Assembly (NCBI RefSeq): GCF_014696315.1
Contig: NZ_JACJPX010000019.1
Coordinates: 47,941-111,940 of the forward strand
Length of the DNA: 64,000 nucleotides
Reading direction: 5' to 3'
DNA from: Calothrix membranacea FACHB-236
Lineage (GTDB): Bacteria > Cyanobacteriota > Cyanobacteriia > Cyanobacteriales > Nostocaceae
A program made the position numbers and the translations under genes. Below, in pieces: positions 24,602 through 34,008 of the stretch; position 1 is the stretch's first letter; every line of letters begins with the position of its first letter. A model generated the notes under the pieces. The model did no database searches and was not told where the DNA came from. It saw nothing but the letters and a program-made list of their open reading frames with translations.

Positions 24602-25819
24602 TTATGATTGCATCACTGCTAACACAGATTTCGGTAATAATTTATCTTTAAACCAAATAATTCTTGCTGGAACATCATTTAATTTTACGCCAGCTTTTTC
24701 TAAATTCAATCTTTCAGAAATTGCTAAAATTAAATCATCTCTTCCAGCACGTCGCACTTGCGAAAATTTCTTTTGTAAATATTCTGGTCGCCAATAACCG
24801 ACAATTTCTAATAGGAATGTGCGTCCATCGGGATGGACTAAGCGAAAATCGGGAATCATCACGCTTCCCGGAATTGGAATTAAATCAACTTCTCTCTCTA
24901 ATACCCATTCTGATTTCAGCGCATCCCATTTATCAGCGAAAGATGCTTCTAGCATACTATCGTAGGGTTTGCCTGGGGAGTAGTGTGTTACTAAACCACA
25001 TTCAGAATTGAGGGTAAAGCGTCCAGTGCGCCAGGTGTTAGTGTAAGCATCGCGGGTTTGTAAGGTGGAAGCGAGACTCCAGCGAGTTACATGGAGTAAG
25101 GCGGGGATAAGTTTGGCGATCGCTAATCCGTAACGCGTACTAGGATTAAATAAGCTGGTAGGGCCATCAATGGTAATTGTAAACCCATGATCAGCATCGC
25201 CTTCAATATAAGCCATCAGTTGAAATAACTTAAGATAGCGAAATAACAGCTTATATTCTCCGGGAACGTTGCGATGAGCATTTAATATTAATTGGCTGGC
25301 TTTATAAAATACTCCCTGAACTTGCGATAAGTTATAGCGATGCAATAAATCTTGCGGTGTGGGTGCATCAAAAACTGTCAGAATTTTATTTTCATTTAAA
25401 TCAGCATATAAGCCATTATGAACTTGTTCTGGTAAAACTTCTCTTTCCAGTTCATGAGTTAATTCATCAGCTATTTTATTCAGGGTAAGTTGAGTTGCTT
25501 CTTTGCTAGGAACAGATTTTGCAGCTAAAGCAAATACCCTTTCTCTTAACATGGGTGGTTCCAGGGGACTCACGACTTCAAATGTACAAAAACTGCTTTT
25601 AAGAATATAAGCCAAACCTCGTTTGACGCGGTAATCTGTAGTATCGCCTTCAAAATCTGTAAGTTGGCGTTCTAGCATCCCTTGAGTTTTGCCAACTGCT
25701 GCTTGAAAGTAGGCGATTAACTCATTGGCTAAATTGATATGTTTATCATCAATTTTCAACCGCTTCGGGATGATTTCTTCCCCGTTATGGCGGTGCATTA
25801 AAAGTTCTGTCGGTAACAT
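24602..25819 (-). CDS. Bax1-like nuclease (DUF790)
   Basis: 405 residues of the DUF790/Bax1 family. In archaea Bax1 binds the XPB helicase and cuts DNA beside bubbles opened by it. The C-terminal half shows a PD-(D/E)XK-type core: FADKWDALKSEWVLEREVD, then VMIPDFRLVHPDG (Asp) and FLLEIVGYW (Glu). The N-terminus carries the partner-binding part (RYLKLFQLMAYIEGD). It is followed on the same strand by the XPB-like gene, which lies upstream by 64 bp, so transcription runs helicase then nuclease. Its stop is only 14 bp from the MITE end. Confidence 0.85.
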   Translation of the reverse strand: MLPTELLMHRHNGEEIIPKRLKIDDKHINLANELIAYFQAAVGKTQGMLERQLTDFEGDTTDYRVKRGLAYILKSSFCTFEVVSPLEPPMLRERVFALAAKSVPSKEATQLTLNKIADELTHELEREVLPEQVHNGLYADLNENKILTVFDAPTPQDLLHRYNLSQVQGVFYKASQLILNAHRNVPGEYKLLFRYLKLFQLMAYIEGDADHGFTITIDGPTSLFNPSTRYGLAIAKLIPALLHVTRWSLASTLQTRDAYTNTWRTGRFTLNSECGLVTHYSPGKPYDSMLEASFADKWDALKSEWVLEREVDLIPIPGSVMIPDFRLVHPDGRTFLLEIVGYWRPEYLQKKFSQVRRAGRDDLILAISERLNLEKAGVKLNDVPARIIWFKDKLLPKSVLAVMQS

Positions 25820-25883
25820 TTTTCAATTCGTAATTCGTAATTAAATTGCAGTCAAAAATGATTGTAACTACGAGTTACTTTGA

Positions 25884-27419
25884 TTATGTTAAATCGGATG
25901 AGTCTTCGCTGCGATTGGTAGAATAATTGATTTCTAACTGTTCCGCAGCTTTAGCACTTCTTTCTTTACCAGTTCCATAGACAACTTGTAAATGTCCTTT
26001 CTTTCCTTTCTTCTCTTCGTGTCCTTTGCGTCTTAGCGGTTCGTTACTCTTCTCCATCCCCCTACGCCGTGCCGAAGTTCTTTCTTCACTTGTATCTTCA
26101 GCGACTACTTCATATAAAATCGCCTGTTTATTAGCAATATTTCCCTTCCTTAAAACTCTTCCCAAACGTTGAATGTATTCCCTTGTTGAACCAGTACCAG
26201 ATAAAATAATAGCAATCGCCGCTGCTGGTACATCAACACCCTCGTTCAACACATGGGAAGCTATTAAGGTGTTATATGCACCTTCCCGAAATTTGGTTAA
26301 GATTTCATGCCTTTCTTTCACCGGGGTTTGATGAGTAATTGCCGGAATGAGCAACTCTTGGGAAATGCGGTAAACGGTAGCATTATCAGCAGTGAAAATG
26401 ATAATTCTTTCGGGATGATGTTTCGCTAATAAATTAGTTAAAATTCGCAACTTCCCATCAGTCCCCAAGGCAATTTCCTTGGCTTCACGGTGTGCTAACA
26501 TAGCTCTACGTCCAGTTTGCGATCGCGCGCTCATTTGCACAAACATTTGCCAACCTTGAATACTCCCTAAGGAAATCCGCGAATCGCGTAAAAAATCGTT
26601 GCGGGTTTGAATTAATTGGTTGTACTTTTCTCGCTCATGTTGGGATAATTTCACCTTAATTTGCACAATTTCATGTTCTGCTAAGGCTTTCCCAGCTAAA
26701 TCTTCGGCGCGTTTGCGATATACTTCTCTACCAATGAGGATATTTAAATCAGCGTGTTTACCATCGGTGCGTTCGGGAGTTGCAGATAACCCGAGGCGAT
26801 AGGGTGCGATCGCATATTCGGCAATCACACGACTAAAATCTGTGGGTAAATGATGGCATTCATCGAAAATCACCAACCCATATCGATTTCCCAAGCTTTC
26901 CGCATGAATGGCTGCACTATCGTAGGTAGCAATTAAAATTGGTGTTTTATCTTTGGAACCACCACCCAACAAACCCACCTCTGCATCGGGAAAGGCTGCT
27001 ATCAAGTGAGCATACCACTGATGCATCAAATCCAAAGTTGGTACCACAATCAATGTGCTGCGGGGTGTGGCTTGCATCGCCATCTGTGCTAAATAAGTCT
27101 TGCCAGCCGCTGTTGGTAGCACTACTACCCCTTGTCTCCCTGCGAGTTTCCACGCCGCTAACGCCTCACTCTGGTGGGGATAGGGTTCCATTTCTAGAGT
27201 TGCTACCAAATCTAAGGGGTAAAATTCCTTCGCCTCATCAATAAAGTCAACTTCTTCTGCTTGTAGTGCTTCCACCACAGAACGATATTGAATTGCTGGT
27301 AAGCGGAACTTTTCTACCCGGTCATCCCATGTAGCATAATCCATCCAGGCCTTACCCCGTGGTGGTGGATGTAGGATGAGTGTACCGCGATCAAAGGTGA
27401 GTGTGGGAGTGCGAGCCAT
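25884..27419 (-). CDS. XPB-like SF2 helicase with repeat-derived C-terminal tail
   Basis: 511 residues. Walker A VVLPTAAGKTYLAQ, DECH box (VIFDECHHLPTDF), SATPERTDGKH and the C-terminal lobe VLNEGVDVPAAAIAI plus EYIQRLGRVLRKG identify an XPB/RAD25-type DNA helicase of the bacterial kind. The N-terminal 80 residues (damage-recognition-like, up to HQSEALAAW) are present. With the adjacent Bax1-like nuclease it should unwind and cut DNA. After VVAEDTSEERTSARRRG the tail (NEPLRRKGHEEKKGKKGH) is the translation of a dispersed repeat and probably not part of the original protein. Close to the Dnd genes, so it may belong to the same defence island. Confidence 0.87.
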   Translation of the reverse strand: MARTPTLTFDRGTLILHPPPRGKAWMDYATWDDRVEKFRLPAIQYRSVVEALQAEEVDFIDEAKEFYPLDLVATLEMEPYPHQSEALAAWKLAGRQGVVVLPTAAGKTYLAQMAMQATPRSTLIVVPTLDLMHQWYAHLIAAFPDAEVGLLGGGSKDKTPILIATYDSAAIHAESLGNRYGLVIFDECHHLPTDFSRVIAEYAIAPYRLGLSATPERTDGKHADLNILIGREVYRKRAEDLAGKALAEHEIVQIKVKLSQHEREKYNQLIQTRNDFLRDSRISLGSIQGWQMFVQMSARSQTGRRAMLAHREAKEIALGTDGKLRILTNLLAKHHPERIIIFTADNATVYRISQELLIPAITHQTPVKERHEILTKFREGAYNTLIASHVLNEGVDVPAAAIAIILSGTGSTREYIQRLGRVLRKGNIANKQAILYEVVAEDTSEERTSARRRGMEKSNEPLRRKGHEEKKGKKGHLQVVYGTGKERSAKAAEQLEINYSTNRSEDSSDLT

Positions 27420-28175
27420 TGATAACTCAGTTTATACGTATCTTTTTATATTTCATTACTCATACCGCAAAATGTGCATAGTTGTGTTGGTTGTGATTTG
27501 TGATTTGTGAGCCACTGCGTTGGATGAGTTTCCCGGCTGAAAGCAAGTGGCATCATTAATAAGGGTTTAGTAATGCTTAAAACCTACAAAATCTAGATGA
27601 TTTCCGCTAAATTGAGTCAAAGCAGAAAAGTCGAAATTATATAGTAGGGCTGATATTAGATATTTGCTCAACTAGGTATAGCTTTCATCATTCCATCAAT
27701 CAGCAACCCCAAAAATTTTGATAACAAAGCTGGTGGCTGGCTGAAATGCTGGCTGTATCAATACAGTGCTATATTATTCTTATAGCAATATTGGATGGTT
27801 ACTTGTTAATTGATAACTTGATTATCGATTAATAAATCAGTAATTTTTTTTATTTAAGCGGTCATTACCATAGCATATAAAATATTTTATTACTTCTTTA
27901 GATAGATGCATAAGCCAAAAATATTTTCTGTTAATTTAGGCGATGCATCATAGGTTTGAATCTATCATCAAGCAAGAAATACATATTTGTTCACACTCTA
28001 GCCTGTGATAATTTGGATGATAAGTATATTGTTTTGAGGATGAAGCTTTTATCCAGCATTTTGCTAAAAATCACTTGCTTATTCTTTGTATTTTTAATTT
28101 CACGATTCAAAGAAGAGTGTTTTTTCTATTTTAATTTTAGCTGCGCTATGTAATTTTTATCTGTAAAATTTTTCT
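27420..28175. other. Gap upstream of the hybrid kinase
   Basis: 756 bp, A/T-rich, between divergently read genes. It holds the third 41-bp hairpin near 27511-27551. A 65-codon open frame at 27956-28153 is poorly supported. No clear promoter motif seen. Confidence 0.4.
27511..27551. repeat. 41-bp GCCACT...AGTGGC hairpin, copy C
   Basis: GCCACTGCGTTGG and AAGCAAGTGGC pair around a TTTCCCGGCTGAA core. Same length and plan as the copies at 7597 and 10102, with a compensating G/C swap in the stem, so pairing is kept. Confidence 0.65.
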
Positions 28176-31100
28176 ATGCGATCGCACTTATCATTAAAAT
28201 CCGCAAATAAGCTTCCGGCTTGGACTTCTTATGTAGTTTTACTAGGAACGCTGCTACTGACTGCGGGAGCTACAGGCTTGCTAGAGATTACAGGAACAGC
28301 TCAAGATAAGTTGCGGTTTCAAAATGCAGTTACTCGCACTCAAGACAATATTCAAAATCGTTTAGATACCTATATCACCTTGCTGCATGCAGGTAGCGCC
28401 TTATTTGCGGCGCATGAAGAAGTTAGCCTGGCAGAATTTCGCGCTTTTGTGGAACGATTGAATTTAAGAGAACGCTATCCGGGAATTCAGGGAATTGGAT
28501 TTTCACGGCGAATCAGTGCTGAACAATTACCAGGATTACTCAATGATATGCAAAAGCAGGGAGTGAAAAACTTTAACCTGCGACCGAATTATCAGCGCAA
28601 TGAGTATCACTCTATTATTTACTTAGAACCCCTGGATCGGCGCAATCAAGCCGCCATTGGTTATGATATGTATACCGAAGCAGTGCGACGTGGAGCGATG
28701 GAATATGCCCGCGATAATGGTACAGTCGCAGCATCTGGTAAGGTGACGTTAGTACAGGAAATTGATCAACACAAGCAAGCTGGCTTTTTAATTTACATTC
28801 CAGTTTACCGTCAAGGAATTATACCCAATACAATCAGCGATCGCCAAGCAAATTTACTCGGCTTTGTTTACAGTCCCTATCGTGCTGACGACTTACTGCA
28901 AGGGATTTTTGGCGGAGAACAACCTCTGGTAAATTTTGAGATTTATGATGGCACGGAAATTAAGCCAGAAAATTTATTACATTCATCTCAGAGTAATTCT
29001 ACAGTTAACAATCCCTTTTACCACCCACAATTTCAAACTACTAATACCATTAAAATTGCTGGCCGTACTTGGAAGATAGTTTTCCAATCCAAACCAGAGA
29101 TGGATTTACTATCGTCCAGAAATTTAGTGCCTTATGTTGGCTTTGCGGGTGTAGTCATTAGTTTTATTTTATTTGGCATTACGCGATCGCTCAATCATGC
29201 GCGAAACGCCGCCGAAAAATCAGCCGCAGCTTTGGGAGTATCGCAAGCCGCACTCCAAGAAAGTGAAAAGCGTTTTCGGCGGTTAGTAGAATCGAATATT
29301 TTTGGTGTTGCTTGTAGTGACTTTGAGGGAAACATCAAATACGCCAATGAATATTTTCTGAGAATGCTGGGTTACACAATAGAAGATATCGTTGCAGGTA
29401 CAATTCACCCCCATAATATTACACCCGCAGAATATCTATCTTTAGATAACCAAGCAATTACAGAACTGAGAACCAATGGAGTAGCGACTCCATTTGAAAA
29501 AGAATTTATCCGCAAAGATGGTACTCGCATTCCTATTCTGATTGGTAGTGCATTAGTACAAGCCTCGGAGAGCGAACCCGAAGAAATTATTACCTTTTAT
29601 TTAGACTTAACTGTACCCAAACAAGTAGAAGCAATATTACGCCAAAAGGAAGAACAATTACGCTTAATTACTAACGCTGTGCCTGTATTTATTTCTTATA
29701 TTGATGCCCAGCAAAGCTACCGTTTTAATAATAAAAAATATGCAGAATGGTATGGAATATCAGGCTCAGAACTCTACGGTAAAAATATCAAAGAAGTTGT
29801 AGGCGAAACTACTTACAAGACAATTCACCCTTATATTGAAACAGTTTTATCAGGAAAAGCAGTAAACTACGAAGCAGAAATTCTCCCCCCAGATGGCAAG
29901 AGCCGTTATATTCAGGCTGCCTATGTTCCCCACTTTAGACCCAATGGAGAAGTCGAGGGCTTTGTTGCTTTAATTAGCGATATTAGTGAGAGTAAACAAG
30001 CTCAAAAAGCTTTACAACAAAGTGAAGAACGTTTCCGCAAACTAACAGAAAAAGCGCGAGTAATTCCTTGGCAAGCTGATGCCCAAACTGGAAACTTTAC
30101 CTATGTGGGGCCGCAAAGTGAAGAAATTCTTGGTTATCCGGCAATAGATTGGTACGCTGATAATTTTTGGCAAGAACATATTCACCCAGATGATCAAGAA
30201 TGGGCAGTACAGTATTGTATAGAATCATCGCTGACATTAGATAATTATGAATTTGAATATAGAATGTTGGCAGCAGATGGCAGAGATGTTTGGATATATG
30301 ACATTGTGAATGTGTTGCGGGAGGAAGATCAACCGCATATATTACATGGCTTTATGATTGATATTACCGATCGCAAACTTTCAGAGCAAGAACGGGAAAG
30401 ATTGCTAACCGAAGCCGAAGCAGCCAACCGGATGAAAGATGAATTTTTAGGGACACTGTCTCACGAACTACGTACCCCTCTCAACGCCATGCTAGGTTGG
30501 ACGCAGTTACTGAGAAGCCGCAGATTTGATGAAAATACCACAGCTCGCGCCTTAGAAACAATTGACCGCAATACCAGATCCCTAGCACAACTGATTGAAG
30601 ATGTCTTGGATGTCTCCCGGATTATCCAAGGTAAACTCTCCTTAAGTCTCCAGCGAGTAGAACTAGTCCCAGTTGTAGAAGCCGCCATCGAGACAGTACA
30701 TCCAGCCGCCGATGCGAAAGAAATTCGCATCGAATGCAGATTTGATCCAGATGTCGGTATTGTCATAGCTGATGCTAACCGCTTACAACAAATTATCTGG
30801 AATTTACTCTCCAATGCCGTTAAATTTACACCCAAAGGTGGCAGAGTTGAAGTGCAGCTACAACGGATTAATTCTCGTGTGCAAATTTGCGTCAGTGATA
30901 ACGGTAGCGGTATTCCCCCAGAATTTTTACCATTCGTATTTGACCGCTTTCGCCAAGCCGACAGTTCCAGCACGCGATCGCATGGCGGCTTAGGATTAGG
31001 ACTAGCGATTGTTCGTCATCTAGTAGAATTGCACGGTGGCACAGTATCAGCGGAAAGTCCAGGCATTGGTAAAGGTGCAACCTTCATTATCAATTTACCA

Positions 31101-31565
31101 ATGAGAGCGATCGCTGTAGATCATACCACCTCACCCCACCGCGAACCCTCCATCAACAGCGATCGCCTCGATGAACCACAAACCCTGAATGGCTTACGCG
31201 TGCTAGTTGTGGATGATGAACCAGACGCGAGACAATTACTCACCACAGTTTTATCACCCTATGGTGCCCAAGTAATGACAGCTGCATCTGCTGCTGAAGC
31301 TTTAGCTGCTGTACCACAATTCCACCCTGATGTCCTAGTAAGTGATATCGGAATGCCAAAAGAAGACGGTTACGTCCTCATTCGCCAACTGCGGGGACTA
31401 CCTCCAGAACAAGGAGGAAGAATACCCGCCGTTGCACTCACAGCCTACGCCAGGTCAGAAGACCGCACACAAGCTTTATTAGCCGGCTTTCAACTCCACA
31501 TTCCCAAACCCGTAAATCCCGCTGAATTAGTCGCCGTGATTGCTAATTTGACAGGGAGGATGTGA
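28176..31565 (+). CDS. CHASE-PAS hybrid sensor histidine kinase with receiver domain
   Basis: 1129-residue membrane sensor. A first membrane segment (about residues 18-39) and a second (about 323-343) enclose an extracytoplasmic CHASE domain (RYPGIQGIGFSRRI, HSIIYLEPLDRRNQAAIGYD), which binds small ligands in related kinases. Three PAS domains follow (from about 366, 495 and 617). The HisKA domain has the phospho-acceptor His763 (TLSHELRTPLN). The ATPase domain has NLLSNAVKFTP, SDNGSGIPP and GLGLGLAIVRHL. A C-terminal receiver domain (RVLVVDDEPDAR) has phospho-acceptor Asp1057. There is no output domain and no adjacent response regulator, so the phosphate must pass elsewhere or be lost. The 28176 ATG is the only early ATG in frame. 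Confidence 0.94.
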   Translation: MRSHLSLKSANKLPAWTSYVVLLGTLLLTAGATGLLEITGTAQDKLRFQNAVTRTQDNIQNRLDTYITLLHAGSALFAAHEEVSLAEFRAFVERLNLRERYPGIQGIGFSRRISAEQLPGLLNDMQKQGVKNFNLRPNYQRNEYHSIIYLEPLDRRNQAAIGYDMYTEAVRRGAMEYARDNGTVAASGKVTLVQEIDQHKQAGFLIYIPVYRQGIIPNTISDRQANLLGFVYSPYRADDLLQGIFGGEQPLVNFEIYDGTEIKPENLLHSSQSNSTVNNPFYHPQFQTTNTIKIAGRTWKIVFQSKPEMDLLSSRNLVPYVGFAGVVISFILFGITRSLNHARNAAEKSAAALGVSQAALQESEKRFRRLVESNIFGVACSDFEGNIKYANEYFLRMLGYTIEDIVAGTIHPHNITPAEYLSLDNQAITELRTNGVATPFEKEFIRKDGTRIPILIGSALVQASESEPEEIITFYLDLTVPKQVEAILRQKEEQLRLITNAVPVFISYIDAQQSYRFNNKKYAEWYGISGSELYGKNIKEVVGETTYKTIHPYIETVLSGKAVNYEAEILPPDGKSRYIQAAYVPHFRPNGEVEGFVALISDISESKQAQKALQQSEERFRKLTEKARVIPWQADAQTGNFTYVGPQSEEILGYPAIDWYADNFWQEHIHPDDQEWAVQYCIESSLTLDNYEFEYRMLAADGRDVWIYDIVNVLREEDQPHILHGFMIDITDRKLSEQERERLLTEAEAANRMKDEFLGTLSHELRTPLNAMLGWTQLLRSRRFDENTTARALETIDRNTRSLAQLIEDVLDVSRIIQGKLSLSLQRVELVPVVEAAIETVHPAADAKEIRIECRFDPDVGIVIADANRLQQIIWNLLSNAVKFTPKGGRVEVQLQRINSRVQICVSDNGSGIPPEFLPFVFDRFRQADSSSTRSHGGLGLGLAIVRHLVELHGGTVSAESPGIGKGATFIINLPMRAIAVDHTTSPHREPSINSDRLDEPQTLNGLRVLVVDDEPDARQLLTTVLSPYGAQVMTAASAAEALAAVPQFHPDVLVSDIGMPKEDGYVLIRQLRGLPPEQGGRIPAVALTAYARSEDRTQALLAGFQLHIPKPVNPAELVAVIANLTGRM

Positions 31566-31692
31566 GGGATTGGGGACTGGGGACTGGGGACTGGGGATTG
31601 GGGACAAGGGGACAAGGGGAGAAATTCCCATTACCAATTACCCAATGCCCAATGCCCAATGCCCCATGCCCAATCCCCAATCTCCAATTAAA
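31563..31692. repeat. Heptanucleotide repeats between kinase and TPR genes
   Basis: ggggact/ggggatt units followed by ccaatta, ccaatgc and ccatgcc units, at the 3' end of the kinase gene and just before the TPR gene. Confidence 0.85.
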
Positions 31693-31723
31693 ATATAGTT
31701 GACGTACATTACTAGTAGCTAAA

Positions 31724-33568
31724 GTGTCAGACTCTCTACCTTTACGCGATCGCTACCTGGCTTTAATTGATGAAATTGTGGACACTACCCTCAAGGGCAA
31801 GATTAGCTCTGTGGAGCAGGTGTATCAAATGCTGCTCAAAGGGGTAAATCCTGGTACGGGGGAAGTGTTTGAATTAGTGTTGAGCGATCGCCTGGGTGCG
31901 ATTCAAAGTCAGGTAGATGGGGAAAAGGATGAGCTGAAAAAAGCTAAGGCTACTCGTTCTTTAAGAGCCATGAAAACCATTCACAGTCAATGGCTGAGAT
32001 GGCAAGAACACAACAAAGCTACAGAAGCGATCGTCTCTGCGGTCAGAGAAATTACGACAGCTGAAGCTGAGGAACGTCTAGCAACATTTCTGAGGTTTAC
32101 TGACCCCAATCAAAAATATCCCCTGAATTCCCAACAGCTACAGCAATTGTCAAAATCTTTACAGCAATTTGCTCAAGCAGATTCAGATTTACAGCAAATA
32201 TCCCAAGGCATGAACCGGGGTTTGGTTGCTTGGCAACGATTGCAAGAACACTTAGTTAGCTGGATGTACGAGCAAAATCAATCACTAGGGTTTGGTGGTG
32301 TCGCCGGAGAAAGCGGCCCTTGGGCAACTTGGGCAAAGCAGGTTACTAGCCCATTACCCCAAGCATTATTGCGTACCTTAGCATTAGAGCAATCTGCCCT
32401 TGAATTTGCTGCACAACAGCGCAGTATTACCCTAGGTGACTGGGTAGAAATGGCATTTATTCTGCAATATTTGCAACGGGGTTTAGTTAACTGGTTTGAC
32501 CAACAACCTTACAATATCCAAGCTGGGTCAAAGTTATCAATTTCTACCTACTTGACCTTTGCGGTGCTGTGGAGTCAGTTAGCCAGTGGTTTCCAAAATG
32601 TAGCCAATGTCTACAGCAATGCGGCATCTCAAATGATGCTGCAAATTCTGCGTAACTTTGCTGTGCGTCCTTATTTTCCCCTTTATGGGGGGATTTTCGC
32701 TTCATTTTCCGGTAATTATTTACGGGATGCCTTAGATTATCTCGATGAACCACTGCGCCAAGTTGAAAAAACCCAAGAAAAGGCGCGAATCTTGACACTT
32801 TTAGGTTATTCACAACGAGCTTTAGGACAATACAGACGCGCGATTGACTTCCATCAACAAGCATTAGAGATAGCCAGAAATGCAGGCGATCGCCCTTGTG
32901 AAATTGCCAATCTCAACCACCTCAGCCGTACCTATGTCCAAGAACAAGATTATGTAGAAGCGATTAACAACAGCCAACGCGCATTAATTCTCAGCCGCCA
33001 AGCAGGCGATCGCACAGGCGAAGCCAACGCCCTAATTAATTTAGGCTACAGCGAAGTCATGCACGCCCAAGAATTAGAGCAAGTAGAGCCAGAAACCTAC
33101 GAAATGGCTATTAACTATTTGCAACAAGGCTTAAAGTTATCAGAACAATTAGGCGATATTCAAAGTAAAGCTTTGTGTTTCAGTAGTTTAGGAATTGCCT
33201 ATCTCGTGATTGGGCAACAACAGGATGCGATTAAATATTTGGAAGAGGGTTTTAAAACAGCGCAGATATCGGGTGATTTATATTTGCAAGGACGCAATTT
33301 AGCTTATTTAGCCGAAGCTTATTATCAACTACAAAATTACGAAAAAGCAATTTACACTGGTGGTTTAGGAATGTATCTGCTAGAGCAAATTGCCTCCCGT
33401 GAATGGCGACAACCTGCCGGATTACTCACAATTTTACAAGGACAAATAGGAATAGAAGCCTTCCAAAATTTCTTACAACAACACCGTCCCAAAATTATCG
33501 CTATTATCGGTGTAGATGGCTACGATCATATTCCTCATTTATTAGCAGATTATCAGGGCGAGCAGTAA
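31724..33568 (+). CDS. TPR-repeat protein
   Basis: 614 residues from a GTG start at 31724; no upstream ATG is in frame. The N-terminal ~300 residues are helical and unlike known domains to me. From about residue 330 there are five or six tetratricopeptide repeats, e.g. ARILTLLGYSQRALGQYRRAIDFHQQALE, ANALINLGYSEV and KALCFSSLGIAYLVIGQQQDAI. TPRs form a scaffold for protein binding. The C-terminal part ends HRPKIIAIIGVDGYDHIPHLLADYQGE. No signal peptide. Its role is unknown; the preceding kinase gene lies on the same strand but is separated by repeats. Confidence 0.85.
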   Translation: MSDSLPLRDRYLALIDEIVDTTLKGKISSVEQVYQMLLKGVNPGTGEVFELVLSDRLGAIQSQVDGEKDELKKAKATRSLRAMKTIHSQWLRWQEHNKATEAIVSAVREITTAEAEERLATFLRFTDPNQKYPLNSQQLQQLSKSLQQFAQADSDLQQISQGMNRGLVAWQRLQEHLVSWMYEQNQSLGFGGVAGESGPWATWAKQVTSPLPQALLRTLALEQSALEFAAQQRSITLGDWVEMAFILQYLQRGLVNWFDQQPYNIQAGSKLSISTYLTFAVLWSQLASGFQNVANVYSNAASQMMLQILRNFAVRPYFPLYGGIFASFSGNYLRDALDYLDEPLRQVEKTQEKARILTLLGYSQRALGQYRRAIDFHQQALEIARNAGDRPCEIANLNHLSRTYVQEQDYVEAINNSQRALILSRQAGDRTGEANALINLGYSEVMHAQELEQVEPETYEMAINYLQQGLKLSEQLGDIQSKALCFSSLGIAYLVIGQQQDAIKYLEEGFKTAQISGDLYLQGRNLAYLAEAYYQLQNYEKAIYTGGLGMYLLEQIASREWRQPAGLLTILQGQIGIEAFQNFLQQHRPKIIAIIGVDGYDHIPHLLADYQGEQ

Positions 33569-33593
33569 TTGATAATGCTAAAAGTTGCTGCCC

Positions 33594-33626
33594 AGATCCC
33601 CGACTTCTTGAAGAAGTAGGGGATCT
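33594..33626. repeat. 33-bp dispersed palindrome (GATCCCCGACTTCTT type)
   Basis: AGATCCCCGACTTCTT and AAGAAGTAGGGGATCT pair at 15 of 16 positions around a single G. It lies 25 bp past the TPR stop codon, so it could also end transcription, though no T-run follows. The rest of the 33569-34008 gap holds nothing recognisable. Confidence 0.7.
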
Positions 33627-34008
33627 AAATTCTGCTAAATTAGAGTTCTTATACCAATTCAAATAATGTTTGCGACAGATAAATTCTTTGTAGGGGCACG
33701 GCATCCACAATCTTTTGGCATATCCAATATCTTACTGGTGCCGTGCCCTTACCCATCTGTTGCGTTCTTGTTTCAAAATGGTATTAGATTACAAAATAAT
33801 ACCAACTTAAAAAAATGATGGCGATAGATGGAGTCACACCAGTCTCAAGCAAACAGCAATTCCCAATCCAAAATCCCAAATAGAATAACTGAACCATGTT
33901 TATTTATGTAGATTTTACAAAACATTTAATAAAAAACAAATAAAGTCATAACTTTTACTGAGTATAGGTATTAAACTGTGAGATAACATATACCGAAATA
34001 TAGGAAAT

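Noticed and set aside
27956..28153. 65-codon plus-strand frame before the hybrid kinase
   Set aside because: A/T-driven hydrophobic sequence, no support.
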